Shown here: in pieces, positions 20,921-34,269 of the stretch | Numbering within the stretch: position 1 is the first letter of the stretch | Layout: every line of letters starts with the position of its first letter | Assembly (NCBI GenBank): GCA_027919835.1 | Contig: JANVFP010000010.1 | Span: forward strand, 186,001-250,000 | Origin: Lentinula raphanica | Taxonomy: Eukaryota > Basidiomycota > Agaricomycetes > Agaricales > Omphalotaceae | Reading direction: 5' to 3' | Length of the DNA stretch: 64,000 bases | The notes under the pieces: model-generated | The model's database searches: none | The model's input: the letters and a program-made list of their open reading frames with translations, nothing else | Told to the model about the DNA's origin: nothing | Program-made: the position numbers and the translations under genes

Positions 20921-22737
20921 ATGTCTTCCAGGGAGCCCATGTGGTTTTGTCATCAGGTATACACCTCATCCTTGCGATCTATCTTTTGTCATAGCTGAAT
21001 CATTACTCTGGACCAGTGTAATGCAGAAATGCGCCCTCTCATGGTAGTCGTTCATCGTCGTCTCAGCTGCCGAACATACTCAGATCATTCGTACAGGTCC
21101 CGGACCCGATATGCGCTTCGTGTCATGGCGATTTTGTCGAGAAGGTTTGCCGCATTAGTAACAACATTCAGTGCAGCGATTCATGGAGGCTTCACAGATA
21201 GAGAATCCGGAAGATGATCCTCGAGAGTTTCACCATGGAGATCCGATGGATGACGGTGGTGTTGACCCTTTTCTCAGTGCGCCACAGCTGGCTCGATATC
21301 GCATTCTGTTCTAACACTTCCGTAGTGCTCTTCCAAAGCCTTATGGGTCGGGGAGTGCCTGAGCCACGGAGTCGACCATCCTCTCCACGCCGTGATTCTG
21401 CTCAGAATGGAAATACGCCTGGGGTAGCTCATTAATCATTCCCTTCTCACCTGACGCTCACGATCCTTCAAGTCATTCTCGTTCCAAATTCGTAGTAGTG
21501 GCGGTGGTGGACCGGCATTCATCTCGATCGGTGGCCCAAATACAAGGGGGGAAGCCAGGACTGGTCGAGATGCAACTACGAGGCCCACCAATATGGCAGA
21601 GTAAGTGCAGCCATGTCAACACTTTGACTTGACGATAACAATGTGGCTCAGCTTCCTCCAGAGCGACGACGATCGCACGCCTGGAATCGCTGGCCCGTTG
21701 ATGGCACAATATCTCATGGCGCTCATGGGTAATCGAGGGTCGTATGCAGACATGTTTCGCATGGGCGATCCCGGAGATGCTGCAGAAAGAGGGCGGATGG
21801 GAGATTATGTTTTCAACCAAGAAGGTACGCTCTCATTGTAACCCATCTCTAGATCTCTGAATTTATATCTTGATAGCTCTGGACCAGATCATAACGAATC
21901 TCATGGAGAACTCGAATGCTTCCCGACCAGTACCAGCCACAGAAGAAATCATGGACAAGTTACCCCGTGAAGTGTTAGAGGTCGGATGTACGTCACATGC
22001 TATGAGATTTGTTGTACAGCTTGAATGAAGGTCATCGCTTTACAGCCAAAACACTGGAAAAGGATTGCGCAGTGTGCAAGGAGCAATTGTGAATACCCAT
22101 TTCTCTCGTTCCAGAAGGACATGTTTAACATAATCTCAGCCAATTGCAAACAGAGGATCCTGACGAACAGGTCGTCATCACATTACCCTGCGGTGAGGTT
22201 TTTCATGAACAAATGTCATTGATAGATTTTCTCATGTAATTCTTCCCAAAAAGGCCACCCATTTCACTCGCCTTGGTGAGTTTGCAAGATATCTCTCTCT
22301 GTGCGTCAGTATTCAAACTGTCCCAAAGCATACTTCCTTGGTTAAAGTCGTCTGGAACTTGTCCAGTCTGCAGGTAAGAAACCCGTGTCGGTATGGATTC
22401 TGCTGGCCTCTTGAACTTCGACCGTAGACATCAACTGGTACCTCAGCCTGAGCATCATCCTTTGCCACCTAGAGGACCTAGTCCACCAACAAACGATGGC
22501 CATTCCCGAAATTCCAGTTCAGGTAATGGTGAAGGCATCTTCCAACATCTTTTCGGATCAATGTTAGGCAGTGGATCTTCTTCGAATCCCAACTCGTCCA
22601 GAACATCCGGCGGACATTCCTCCCGCCAGTCTACCAACAGTCAGAATCCTACCTCTAATCGATCTTTCAATCCCTCAGGTGATCAACATAACGGAGATCA
22701 CCATCTTCCTGGTGGCTGGGATGACGAGCTCGATTGA
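20921..22737 (+). CDS. RING-H2 E3 ubiquitin ligase, RNF126/RNF115 (BCA2) type
   Basis: This family pairs an N-terminal zinc ribbon that binds ubiquitin with a RING-H2 E3 domain; RNF126 acts in cytosolic quality control and receptor sorting. Thirteen exons: 20921-20956, 21017-21043, 21097-21144, 21198-21276, 21326-21423, 21473-21600, 21652-21824, 21877-21987, 22046-22088, 22140-22192, 22254-22275, 22329-22373, 22428-22737; 390 aa. The zinc ribbon reads MWFCHQCNAEM...PDPICASCHGDFVE (about 7-45). A Gly-rich middle is followed by an ALDQIITNLMENS helix. The RING-H2 domain CAVCKEQF...LPCGHPFHSPCILPWL...SGTCPVCR (about 240-290) has all eight ligands although it is spread over exons 9-12. A disordered Ser/Asn/His tail ends GGWDDELD. 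Confidence 0.88.
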
Positions 22738-23075
22738 GAATTTGAGATGGACGGGATGAACGATAGAAAGTCGTTGTATTTGTGACAGTCCTTGTAGCCA
22801 AACTATCAATCGTTAGTGTCGCTTTCCTGATACCATCGCCGCTGTGTGTACCTACTATGTAAGTAATGCTTAAGCTTAGAATTCATGTCATTAAAGTACA
22901 TTAATTGGGGAATGGTCTTTACACAGTAGATAAGCAAAAAGAAATCTTCGTAAAATCTAAATCATGAACCCATTATCGATCATCCTCCAAATGCACAAAT
23001 TATAGCGTTTCAACGGTGAGTGGATGCACGGAGGAACGATCCAATCCCTTTTTGATGAGCCTCCGTTCCAAGTTT
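22738..23075. other. Convergent intergenic region
   Basis: 338 bp between the stop codons of the RING ligase and the NDR kinase. AT-rich; contains two 3' UTRs presumably. No structured terminator or gene visible. Confidence 0.4.
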
Positions 23076-25009
<1,934 letters not shown>

Positions 25010-25571
25010 GAAAGCAGAACGCAAATGTGCCGGTTACTAGTCAGAATGCCGGCCATCAAATTCAAAGGTCGCGACTCGCAACTCGCCTTCTTTCCAACGC
25101 TCATGATATCTCACAGGAAAACATGCAAAGCAAGTACTAGAAGGCAAAAACTCTCTCTTGAAACATACCACGAAGCCCTTGAAGCTAATCAAGAGAATCA
25201 GGATTCCAGCCAAAGCGAAGTATCATCTTGGTCTTTTACGCTCAAAACGAAGTATCATCTTGGTCTTTTACGCTCAAAACGAATATCATGTTTGCTCTTC
25301 GCTGGCTTGCGAGTATCGTCGATTAGTCTCCTAAGTCAGACTAGTATTTTGAGAACGTGCAACACGATTACTGGATAGGCATAGGACCAAACCAAGAAAT
25401 CACGATCGTTCTTTGCCTGCTGCCAAAACTGAGACATGTCCGTGCATATAAGCACTTCCTACGTGAACGCTTCCCTATTCCTTCCTTCTTTCTTCCCTCT
25501 ACCACACGCATCTCCCGAAGAGGCTCAACTTTCCTCTATTCTATCTCGCGTCATCCATCTCTTCCAGTACA
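25010..25571. promoter_or_regulatory. Divergent intergenic region between the NDR kinase and an unknown gene
   Basis: 562 bp holding both promoters. Its notable content is an exact 32 bp tandem duplication (25216-25279). A CT-rich tract precedes the plus-strand start codon. Confidence 0.4.
25216..25279. repeat. Exact 32 bp tandem duplication in a divergent promoter
   Basis: The unit starts CGAAGTATCATCTTGG and ends CGCTCAAAA, at 25216-25247 and again at 25248-25279 without a mismatch. A partial third unit (CGAATATCAT) follows. Confidence 0.9.
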
Positions 25572-26599
25572 ATGTCCATTACTCTGCCACCACTGCCGGC
25601 GACGCCTAGTCCTTCGAAACGCAAGCGGAACGACAACAAGTATGTCGCGATTTCGAAGCTCGCCTTTACTATTTCTCCCTGACGAAGCCCTAGATTGAAA
25701 CCTATCAGCGATACCCTGCAGCTAAGGCGGGAGATGATGAAGGCGATCAAATTCGCTGTCCGAGATCAACCTCCAACTCTCGGTCCAACACTATCTTCCT
25801 TGAATGCCGGAACGCAGTACTTACGTAGATCTGAGAAACGCAAGCATAAAGCCGCAGTACTTGGCGTGCTCAAGCATGAGAGCCAGTTCATTATGCCATG
25901 GGCGGACGATCTATTCCGGAAGGTGAGTGGTGTTTTTGCAGCTTTTCACGTCATGCATGTATTTGAACCCTATCATAGTTCTCCATGGAATCACTAAAGA
26001 AACAACTTCCTACCGTTTACTCTATCATATATCCCAAGAAGACCATCGTCGAAATCGAGGCGGATGTTGATTTACTGATGATACGAATCGGGCAAAGGTG
26101 CCACAGCCTCAACGAAGGCGAATTGCGCCAGTTCTTGCGCTCGTGTCTTCAGGACTTTGGGCACCTCTTTAGGCGATGGTAAGAAAATTGAGATCAATCT
26201 GTCTCGATTCGTGAACCTGATGAAAATCGATAGGCAGCCCACCGAAGACGTTAACGCTTCGCCGGAAACGGTATGCAGCCTTGAGTTCATACTCATCGTA
26301 CCTTTGTATCTCACTCCTCCTTGTCTTAGGCAATCAGGCGAAACGAATACGTTCGTTACGACCATCCTCGTCCATGTGCCTCAAGTGTGAAAGCTCCAAC
26401 GCTACTTGATTCGCCATCCAAGCCCAAGACGAAGAAAGTGCGTTCTACGTATGACGACTTTTGACAACCCGTCATTCTGACTTGACTTTCCTAGAGGGCT
26501 CGTGAAGAAGATAATTTTGGTGTTACTGTGACGATCGTGAAGAAAGCCAAGAAAGGTATCAAACGTTTTGTTTCGAGTAAGTTTATTCCTCTACCGTGA
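25572..26599 (+). CDS. Hypothetical basic protein, probably nuclear
   Basis: Six exons (25572-25639, 25694-25922, 25979-26097, 26153-26270, 26330-26437, 26495-26599) give 248 aa. The N-terminus SPSKRKRNDN is a monopartite nuclear-signal-like cluster. The middle is helical and basic (LRREMMKAIKFAVRDQPPTLGP, then YLRRSEKRKHKAAVLGVL), followed by GKKIEINLSRFVNLMKIDRQ and a Lys-rich tail with KPKTKKRAREEDNFGVTVTIVKKAKK. I do not recognise the family. The last exon is uncertain: a GT after residue ~243 could instead splice on to about 26642 and give another C-terminus. Intron 3 (26098-26152) is needed to keep frame, because both unspliced readings stop. Confidence 0.6.
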
Positions 26600-27237
26600 C
26601 GCTCCGTCTGTGTGATGGGGTGACATCAATGTCTTCTATACAGAAATTTAATCGCGACGTCCAAGATCTCGGATCACTTTTCAAGCTTCAAGTTACGCCC
26701 TTCCAAATCATCCTATCCTCCATTGGTTTCTTCCTATATGCGACGTCCAATTCTATAAATCCCATACTATCTCTAAAGCGTTCTCCAATTTATCTCTTCC
26801 ATTTATGTAGAGATATCGCAGTCGCGCAGTTTAGTTCGACTCGGTTGCCGCGCCCATTCCCAACTATTCCTTTACCTACTATGAGTTCCTCCTTGAAATG
26901 TAACATGATCAGATTTGTACGCCTCTTTGATTATCGTCCAACATGAAAGCAATATCGTATTTACAGGCTTCGAGTCAGATCATGGACCCAAAACTCACTG
27001 TGATGAAGACGTCGTATAACTCATACCTGGCCCCCAATTTTCAGCGCTGCAGGTGTTTGCTTACTTGCACTCGATAGTTCAGTGTTAAACCCAAACTGGA
27101 ATGCTCTTGCTATCTTGCTATCTGAGTAACTCGTATCGATTCTCCTCGTCTTCGAACCTTGGGTTGTGGGACTTTCTATAACCCTGATTGAAAATTCAAA
27201 AGACTTAGTACTAAATGTGCCACCATACCAATGAGTG
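26600..27237. other. Start of the gene-poor island, no gene recognised
   Basis: 638 bp of AT-rich sequence with short frames only. Part is likely the 3' UTR of the preceding gene. Confidence 0.35.
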
Positions 27238-27668
27238 TTAGATGTCTCTGTTGCATGTCTGTTGTTCAGCTACAATCAAAGCAGAGGGCTCTTGATACTA
27301 AAGAATCCATATGTTGAATAACATGACGCAGCTGCGAGATATCTAGTCCCATTGAGTGGAGCATGCGGGCCTACCTGCACTTCATAGTGCTTGTATTGGG
27401 TAGTCATGAGGATATAGGCTGGACACCGTGCTTTGAGAGAGTATGGGGGGTGTACTTTCACATTCAAAGCGCGGTGTAGACAGGTGTCAATTACCAGCCT
27501 ATCATCCCCTCCCCCAAACCCGGTCGTTGAATACACGGACAGACATACTGTGCCGACTGGTTAAAAGGGCCGCAAGGCACTACCAACGGTGGAACTGAGC
27601 GAGAAAATGGTAAGCCTCTAATACAGTAAAGTGAAGAGAACAGATACTAACAAATTATTTTTGGACTT
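27238..27668 (+). repeat. Dispersed ~430 bp repeat, copy B
   Basis: Begins TTAGATGTCTCTGTTGC and ends CAGATACTAACAAATTATTTTTGGACTT. Nearly identical to copy D over the central ~400 bp. Weaker similarity continues downstream to about 27740 (GCGCGATAGATGCGCGG) in common with copy C, so the full element may be longer. Confidence 0.85.
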
Positions 27669-28309
27669 GTTTTTTGACTTCGAAATTTTTGCCCTATGTA
27701 CAGTAGTAGCATTCTTTGCGCGATAGATGCGCGGCGCCCAACCTTGAACCGATGCAATGACAATGGCGGGGAAAGCACATTTACCGTTATTCCAATTCCT
27801 TCACGCCTAGATTGATTTTTTGACAGACGAATCGCCTTGCTATACTTCTTGTCTGCAACTTAATCGCCACATCTGTCTTCAAGCTAGGCCGTTCACCGAC
27901 ATCAAGTCAATGATCCACGCGCACAGAATGAGTTTTCTCCCTACTTCTAAAGGTATCGATCAATTTACCCAGTAAACCCGAAGAAACTGTCCTCCTCAAT
28001 CGATCCGATGTTCATTATGCCAGAGAGGTTTAAGTGATCGATGAAGGTCTACCAATCTTGACAGAAACTCACCATTCGGTGACCGCGTGAGTGGTAGTAC
28101 AAGACTCGAAACACTTGAGCTGCACGCTCACCTCGAGGACACCAGCAGAGGATCTGGATCGGTCACCGGCCAATGTACCATGAGTGCTTCATTCAACATA
28201 TCGAGTTCCTTGTTCTCAGTCAACACCGTGACGCGCCAGCGCAAAAGAGGTGTCGATGTTCTTCGTAGATTCCTTGTTCGTGATAACATCGAACAAGGTA
28301 CGACAATAC
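27669..28309. other. Repeat-flanking sequence without gene
   Basis: 641 bp. The first ~80 bp resemble the sequence downstream of copy C. Beyond that I see no coding or repeat structure. Confidence 0.35.
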
Positions 28310-28740
28310 ATGAACGTTGAACGCTAGGTTGTTTATCTCTGTCAAGACAGTGGCAATGTGAGCGCTCATTGTGAACGAGCTGGTATATTCGAAAGTCAAG
28401 TGTACCTGGGACACCATAACAACTCCCTACACAATCGGATGCTCTTGTGAATCGTCAAAGACCCAATTTTAAGCCTTGAGACTTATGGACTGTGATGGCA
28501 AAACTTAAAAGGCGTTGACAAATTTCAGGAGCGATGAGCATCGTGACGTTTAGCGCTGTTGAGCGCTGAGCGCCAGATGGTGTCAAGCGAGTCCATTGAT
28601 TCCGACACCAGGATTCCTGGGCAGCTCTCACCATCACAACTACATTGGTGACAAGGTTTCCAGTGGCGACATCGGGACAAAGACAGACAAAAAATCGAGG
28701 TCAGCAAGAGGAGAACAATGTCGAGCCCAGGTCACGACGT
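28310..28740 (-). pseudogene. Decayed Pif1/Helitron-type helicase fragment
   Basis: On the minus strand near 28460-28510 a frame reads LLSFAITVHKSQGLKLGL and then stops. The block AxxITVHKSQG is the conserved C-terminal helicase motif of Pif1-like and Helitron helicases, where the enzyme normally continues with TL and an ALSR(V)R block. About 150 bp further along the minus strand, in another frame, PCSMLSRTRNL could be the remnant of that later block. Stops and frameshifts surround both pieces. No replication-initiator domain, 5' TC or 3' hairpin-CTRR end can be identified, so a Helitron origin is inference only; a fungal Pif1-like transposon passenger is an alternative. Confidence 0.45.
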
Positions 28741-29747
28741 GAAAACAGCGTCAATGCTCGACAACGACAGCATTGTGGAGGCAAGACTGACAATGTTCTC
28801 ATTCTGACTTTGTAGTCAGGGAGTGTCCACAGCTCAACACTGATGACCGACTAACATTGTACATTCATAGAATCATATCTGGCATTGAGCAACAAGAATT
28901 AATTGCAAGAAAACTTGTTCTGAAACCAGCCTGGTGTCACCTTGGGAGAGCACTGATGACCGTCGACAGTACGCCTATGAGTGGTGTATGGCGCAGGGCG
29001 TGTCTGGTGGTTTCGGAGCCGACCCAATCCAGAACCTGACCTCAATGGGTGCCAGGTAACAGGTTTCCACTTGTCGCGTTGAGGTCAGGCGGCTGGCGGG
29101 TAGCCGTTGGCAGGCATTTGCAGCCGTTGTCACAGCCAGCAAAGCCTTGCCTAGAAGAGGGGCTGGGCGTCTGCTGGCTGTATAGAGCATGTTTGAGCAG
29201 AGGGAGTATGATGAGTAGAATCTGGAAGGGGAGAAACAATGAGCACCAAGGCAGATTGAGGCAGAGACGTTGAATAGGTGTCACCCTTTGGCCTTGTATC
29301 TGTCACCGTCGTATTCATTCCCCTTGCGTTTGTCACCTTTGTAGACGTTGCCCCTGTGTTCCTTTCCCCGTGCCGTTGCCCTTGTATTTGTCTCAGGAGT
29401 GAGGAAGTGAGGAAGTGAGGGACGTCGAGGTGGAGGAGCAGGAGTGTAGGTGTATTGGACTGACGCTCGTAAGGCGCCCGTGATATTTCCAATGCAGAGT
29501 GGTTGTCCGAGTCATAGAGCATAGGCACGGCTTTGAGTATATTAGATTCTCTGATCTTGTCTATAGCGGCGGCAAGATATGAAGGTGAGTTGGTGTTGGC
29601 TGATGGGTTGAGTTGAGCATGATGTAGCTTTGGTCATGGTGTTGAATCAAAGAAGTCGACTTGGAAGGAATGGATGAAGAGGTTGAAAGCAACAAGCGCG
29701 CAAGCGGTCCAAGCGCGAGGACATTCATACCAGCGACGACTAGAGTT
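28741..29747. other. Gene-poor sequence with a degenerate short-period repeat
   Basis: About 1 kb without a supported gene. It includes the degenerate tandem array at 29278-29392. Several short frames overlap on both strands but none has splice or family support. Confidence 0.35.
29278..29392. repeat. Degenerate tandem array, ~15-18 bp period
   Basis: Successive imperfect units share the pattern TTGTxTxTGTCACC / TTGCGTTTGTCACC / GTTGCCC-TTGT. Period and unit boundaries are irregular, so this is an old or slippage-prone array. Confidence 0.45.
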
Positions 29748-30251
29748 AAAGTAGAGTAGAGGTAGAGGTAGATATATACTTGGAAGTAGAGGTCACCTCT
29801 CTACTTTTAGAATGGCTTTCAAAAGTACTAAGTAGAGTTCCACCGTAAACCGAATCAACCGGAGTCAACAGATGCCGAAGTAGAAAGTAGAACATATGCC
29901 GAGCTGACGCCACCGCCGGAATCACCGGGACTATGCCGAATGGCGGACACGCCAAAAATCAATCTCATTTACCAGTCAAAGATGGCTAGTGGTTTCGAAG
30001 TTCTTAGAAGGGTCTCTGACAGATGATGGGACCAAATGCATGTTCTTGAATGTGAGTACAGCCTTGGTACAGCCTGTAGTGTTGAGACGTTCGGGAGACC
30101 CGCCGCCGAGCGGCGCAAGTAAATGATAATGCCGGTGGTGGCCGAAATGTGGCACTGGGGCGAGCGGTTTTGAACTGAGAAAGTAGAGGTGTTGCTCCTT
30201 GTAACTTCTCTACTTAGAGCGCCACCTCTACTCTATCTCTACCTCTACTTT
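29748..30251. mobile_element. MITE-like element with long GTAGAG-rich inverted ends
   Basis: The left end (29748 to about 29812) starts AAAGTAGAGTAGAGGTAGAG, and the right end, read on the other strand from 30251, starts AAAGTAGAGGTAGAGATAGAG. Each arm is ~60-75 bp and also contains an internal AGTAGAGGT...ACCTCTCTACT hairpin. The 504 bp body has no coding frame. I find no clean target-site duplication, so it may instead be a decayed or composite inverted repeat. Confidence 0.5.
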
Positions 30252-30910
30252 GCTCCGTTTTCGCTGGTGTGAAAGCTCTGCCAAGCGCTGGTCGGGCACC
30301 AAGACAGGCGACTTAGCGCCCAAGCGCTAGCGTTCATCTGGCAATTACGATGATGGTTGGGACCAGGATGGGACTCGCATTTGAATAGGATATGTATGTA
30401 TGAACCTTTGAGAGAAGGGTACGGTCTGGTACGGTGCGATTTGCATAAACCGGAACAGATCAACATGTCCAGCTTCCGAAAATTTGAGGTTCCTTTGATA
30501 GCTTCCGTGAATTTCGAGCGCAAAGATGGTACTTCCGAAAAATTAGTAAGGTTTCTTACCCACTATTATGCCCATACAAAAGCAAGGCGAAGAGCCTGTA
30601 GTTGCGTGCGGCTGCAAGTTTGAGAGCAAATCGTGATTCCACAAGTACAGAAGTCACTGTCTAGACAGTGTCGATAGCTTATCCTGAAGAGGCTATCAGT
30701 GGCTACAGCCTTCAGACGGCGAGTTATCACCTAATCTTATTTCCCGAGGCCGCTTTCCAGTGCCAGCTCAACAGCTCATTGACGAACAAATTGACATCTC
30801 TTCTTACTACTACCTGTAGTGAGCTTGCTCAAATATTTCAGTGGTTGTGAGACTTACTCTCGCCCTGATTGATATCTCAAGTGATTGACTCATTTTATAT
30901 CACTATCACA
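30252..30910. other. Gene-poor sequence, nothing recognised
   Basis: 659 bp between the inverted-repeat element and repeat copy C. An 88-codon plus-strand frame at 30357-30623 shows no family features. Confidence 0.35.
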
Positions 30911-31339
30911 CGCTTGCTGATCAGATTCAAACAAACCAGAAAGCTCTAGATGCAAAAGAAGCCCTATAATGGATAACACGGCGGAATTGCATGATACCTA
31001 GTCCCAATAAGTGGAGAATGCGGGCCTACTTGCACTGAGTGCTTGTAGTTGGGCAGTCGTGAGGATATAGGCTGGACATCGTGCTTTGAGAGAGTATGGG
31101 GGGTGTACTTTCACATTCAAAGCACGGTGTAGACAGGTGTCAATTAACAGCCTATCATCCCCTCCCCCAAACCCAGTCGTTGAACACACGGACAGACATA
31201 TCGTGCCGACTGGTTAAAAAGGGCCGTAAGGCACTAGCGACAGTAGAACTGAACGAGAAAATGGTAAGCCTCCAATACACTAAAGTGAAGAGAACAGATA
31301 CTAACAAATTATTTTTTGACTTCCATTACTTGAATTTGA
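30911..31339 (+). repeat. Dispersed ~430 bp repeat, copy C
   Basis: Same orientation as B and D but more diverged, with a shorter segment near CACTGAGTGCTTGTAG. Its 5' part (CTAGATGCAAAAGAAGCC) is closer to copy A than to B and D, so A/C and B/D appear to be two subfamilies. Confidence 0.8.
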
Positions 31340-32425
31340 TCATCTCGCCAAAGGTTTTTTTGCGTGATGAATGCGCGGCAATCATTGGAATCTGACAATG
31401 GCAATGGCGAGGAATTGCAGCGTGGAACTTGAACGTCGTCGGGAAGTTGTGCACATATAATGAGACGCGAAGGAAGATAGATTGTCAAATAGAACCAAAC
31501 AAGACACCAGGCTGCCTCTTCACAACCGCGACGACGCGTCTACCCTTCGTGAAATGACGACGGCTTTCTTTCTGTGTCATGATGCCAACTTGAACGCCGA
31601 CCGTAAATCGTGATTGAGCTGACGATCGACTCAAAGGACAAACGTATCTGGGGCACGATGATGACCTTCAAACACGATCATTCATTTGCTCCCAACCAAT
31701 CAGTGCGTGCTAGTATGCAACCGTCAAATGCTTTTGGTGCCAATACTTCGACAAAGACAACATGGAAGTCGAAACTCTCGGAATCTTGATAAAGTGAATG
31801 GAATAGAGGTCGAAGAGGGGAAATTCGCTTTTTATGGATATGTAGACCGCACCGTTCGCTGCTTCGAAGGCAGTCAGCCAGTATTTGTATCTAAGCTCGC
31901 CTAAGACATATTGTGCTCGCCTAGGACAAATATCTTAGTATGACTGGTCTGTTCCGAATGAAATCGCAAAAAAAATCGCGTTCTTCAATCGCCATGATGA
32001 ACTGTATGAAATTGTCGCTCTGTCATTCGACGCCCAGCCATAAATGCATCTGGACTCGCATAACTGTTGGAATAGAGTGAAATTGTCCACTGAAAATCAT
32101 AGAGCCGGCGCGAAAATCCTGTGGGTGGTCGTCAGCTACTTTCGTCGGGTGCTTTGCAAGTAAGCGGCCTTGAAGGTTCGACCCGCTCTTCCTCACCTCC
32201 TATCTGATCAGAATGTAACGGTCATCCTCGACACAATTCAAGGGATCGCATTTTTCGTGTACGCCTTGGTGTTGCGTGTCTGGCCGACCTATTTCATCCA
32301 TCCCGTCGTGATATGGGTCAAGCATCCAGAACTGTTCTCGTATTCGATTATTGGAATATCGAACTCTATACATCAATAGGAACGTGAAGAAAAGTGCCAG
32401 CTTGGAGCAAGGAAGTCTTACACTT
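31340..32425. other. Gene-poor sequence, nothing recognised
   Basis: 1086 bp. The first ~50 bp extend the similarity of copy C to the flank of copy B. Frames at 31686-31904 and 32170-32379 look non-coding (odd composition, no introns). Confidence 0.35.
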
Positions 32426-32868
32426 TTAGATGTCTCTCTTGCATGTTTGTTATTCAGCTACAATCAAAACAGAGGGCTCTTGATACAACAGAATCCATAT
32501 GTTGAATAACATGACGCAGCTGCGAGATATCTAGTCCCATTGAGTGGAGCATGCGGGCCTACCTGCACTTCATAGTGCTTGTATTGGGTAGTCATGAGGA
32601 TATAGGCTGGACACCGTGCTTTGAGAGAGTATGGGGGGTGTACTTTCACATTCAAAGCGCGGTGTAGACAGGTGTCAATTACCAGCCTATCATCCCCTCC
32701 CCCAAACCCGGTCGTTGAATACACGGACAGACATACTGTGCCGACTGGTTAAAAGGGCCGCAAGGCACTACCAACGGTGGAACTGAGCGAGAAAATGGTA
32801 AGCCTCTAATACAGTAAAGTGAAGAGAACAGATACTAACGAATCATTTTTGGACTTCCATTCTTTCAA
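32426..32868 (+). repeat. Dispersed ~430 bp repeat, copy D
   Basis: Matches copy B with only scattered differences in the first 70 bp and in the final AACGAATCATTTTTGGACTT. The near identity over more than 350 bp implies recent amplification or gene conversion between B and D, 5.2 kb apart. Confidence 0.85.
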
Positions 32869-33365
32869 AGTTTGAGTATCTCGCCATAAGTTTTCTTGAG
32901 TGACGAAAGCCTGGAAGCGTCCTATCGATGGCCATTTCCCGAATCTCCGGAACAGACTAAGCACTTGATTGCGAATGTCGACCTTTTACGATCGCGTCCG
33001 CCGTCGAATTCCGGAGAGTATCGATAATGACGAGGCGTCCACTAGGTCATCGTTCTCAATCCATGGTCAGTGAGCATCAAGCGATGGAGATCCCTTTTGA
33101 GCCGATAGAGTCGACATGGTCTCCCAAAGGCGATATTTTTTTCCAGCGAGTCGGGAGGCGTTCAAGAATTACAATGATGGCTTTGGAAAACATCTAGAAA
33201 CATTTGGGAAACTCCACTGGTATTAGTTAATAGTAACGCTATTAAACAGAGAATAGTTCAAACCTGGGTTATGAGTTAGATGATGAGGAGATGCCGATAA
33301 AAGTCTGCGGGCCGCTTTGCAGAAAGTAACGGTGGGAATATTTCATCAACGTGAACTCGAAAGTC
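32869..33365. other. End of the gene-poor island and NHP2 promoter
   Basis: 497 bp with no supported gene. The last ~100 bp before 33366 presumably hold the NHP2 promoter. Confidence 0.35.
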
Positions 33366-34089
33366 ATGGCTGGCGACAAGATCGAGAAAAAGGACAAGAA
33401 GAGAAAACAGAGCGAGGCAGATGTTGGTGAGGATGTGGAGATGGAAGATATCAAGGTGCTTTCTACCAATGTCCTTTGCCTTCAATGCTCAAATCAGTCA
33501 CAGTCGCCAAAAAAGGTCAAAACAGAAAGGCCAGAAATCGTGATACCCATTGAGGAACTCTCCCCTCTGGCAAAACCTCTAGCGCAAAAGAAGCTATTGA
33601 AGAAGCTGAACAAAACTATCAAAAAAGGTTACTCGAACCGTGATCTCGTTCTGTGGTCATGAACTCACAAGCGTTTGTATAGCTTCCAAAGCTCGTCAGG
33701 TAAAGAGAGGCGTCAAGGAAGTCGTGAAGGGCATACGAAAAGGAGAGAGAGGGTGCGTTGGTTATGTTCATGACTGGTGCATTTCTGAAACGCTGTGATT
33801 GTTCAGATTGCTTGTTCTCGCAGCCGACATTAGCCCCATTGACATCATCTCACATCTTCCTATACTCAGTGAAGAGGCTCAAATACCCTACGTGTTCGTC
33901 ACGTCCAAGGAAGAATTGGGCTTTGCAAGTGCAACAAAACGACCGACAAGTTGTGTCATGATATGTCCGGACCAAAAGAAGAAAAACAAGCGGAAGGAAG
34001 GTGCTGAGGAGAAAGATGATGATTACAAGGTGTTGTATGATGAGTGCTATAAGGAAGTAGAGAAAATGAACGACCAGATAGTAATTTAG
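33366..34089 (+). CDS. NHP2: H/ACA snoRNP subunit Nhp2
   Basis: Nhp2 is the L7Ae-family protein of H/ACA ribonucleoproteins that guide pseudouridylation of rRNA and snRNA in the nucleolus. Four exons (33366-33455, 33498-33627, 33683-33752, 33807-34089) give 190 aa. A Lys/Glu-rich N-terminal tail precedes the L7Ae core: PLAQKKLLKKLNKTIKKASK, VKRGVKEVVKGIRKGERG, then LLVLAADISPIDIISHLPILSE and IPYVFVTSKEELG. KGIRKGERG is the RNA-contact loop. The C-terminal Lys-rich insert (KKKNKRKEGAEEKDDD) is longer than I expect for yeast Nhp2 (156 aa). Intron 1 is only 42 nt and a multiple of three, so retention would add 14 residues without a stop. Confidence 0.88.
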
Positions 34090-34269
34090 CTCGATAATTT
34101 GGTTCTGTTCACCGTCTATTTTTGAATTACAGTCTTCAGTACATATGGCGCGCGGGTACCTCGTATAATTCCTTCACACGGACCGTGTCAGAATTGTAAT
34201 AATTTTCTTGTCTCCAACTCTCATCGTTCTATTACTTCTCTTGTCTCTCCGACCTCTCACTCTCTCTAC

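Noticed and set aside
27276..27536. Conserved ~86 aa protein encoded by the dispersed repeat (also 30998-31189, 32464-32724)
   Set aside because: The frame is open in B and D only because they are nearly identical; A and C carry frameshifts and there is no start or splice context. It follows nucleotide, not codon, similarity.
27237..27652. Copy B as a solo LTR (TGTTAG ... CTAACA ends)
   Set aside because: The other copies do not share those termini and the repeat continues beyond them; no target duplication.
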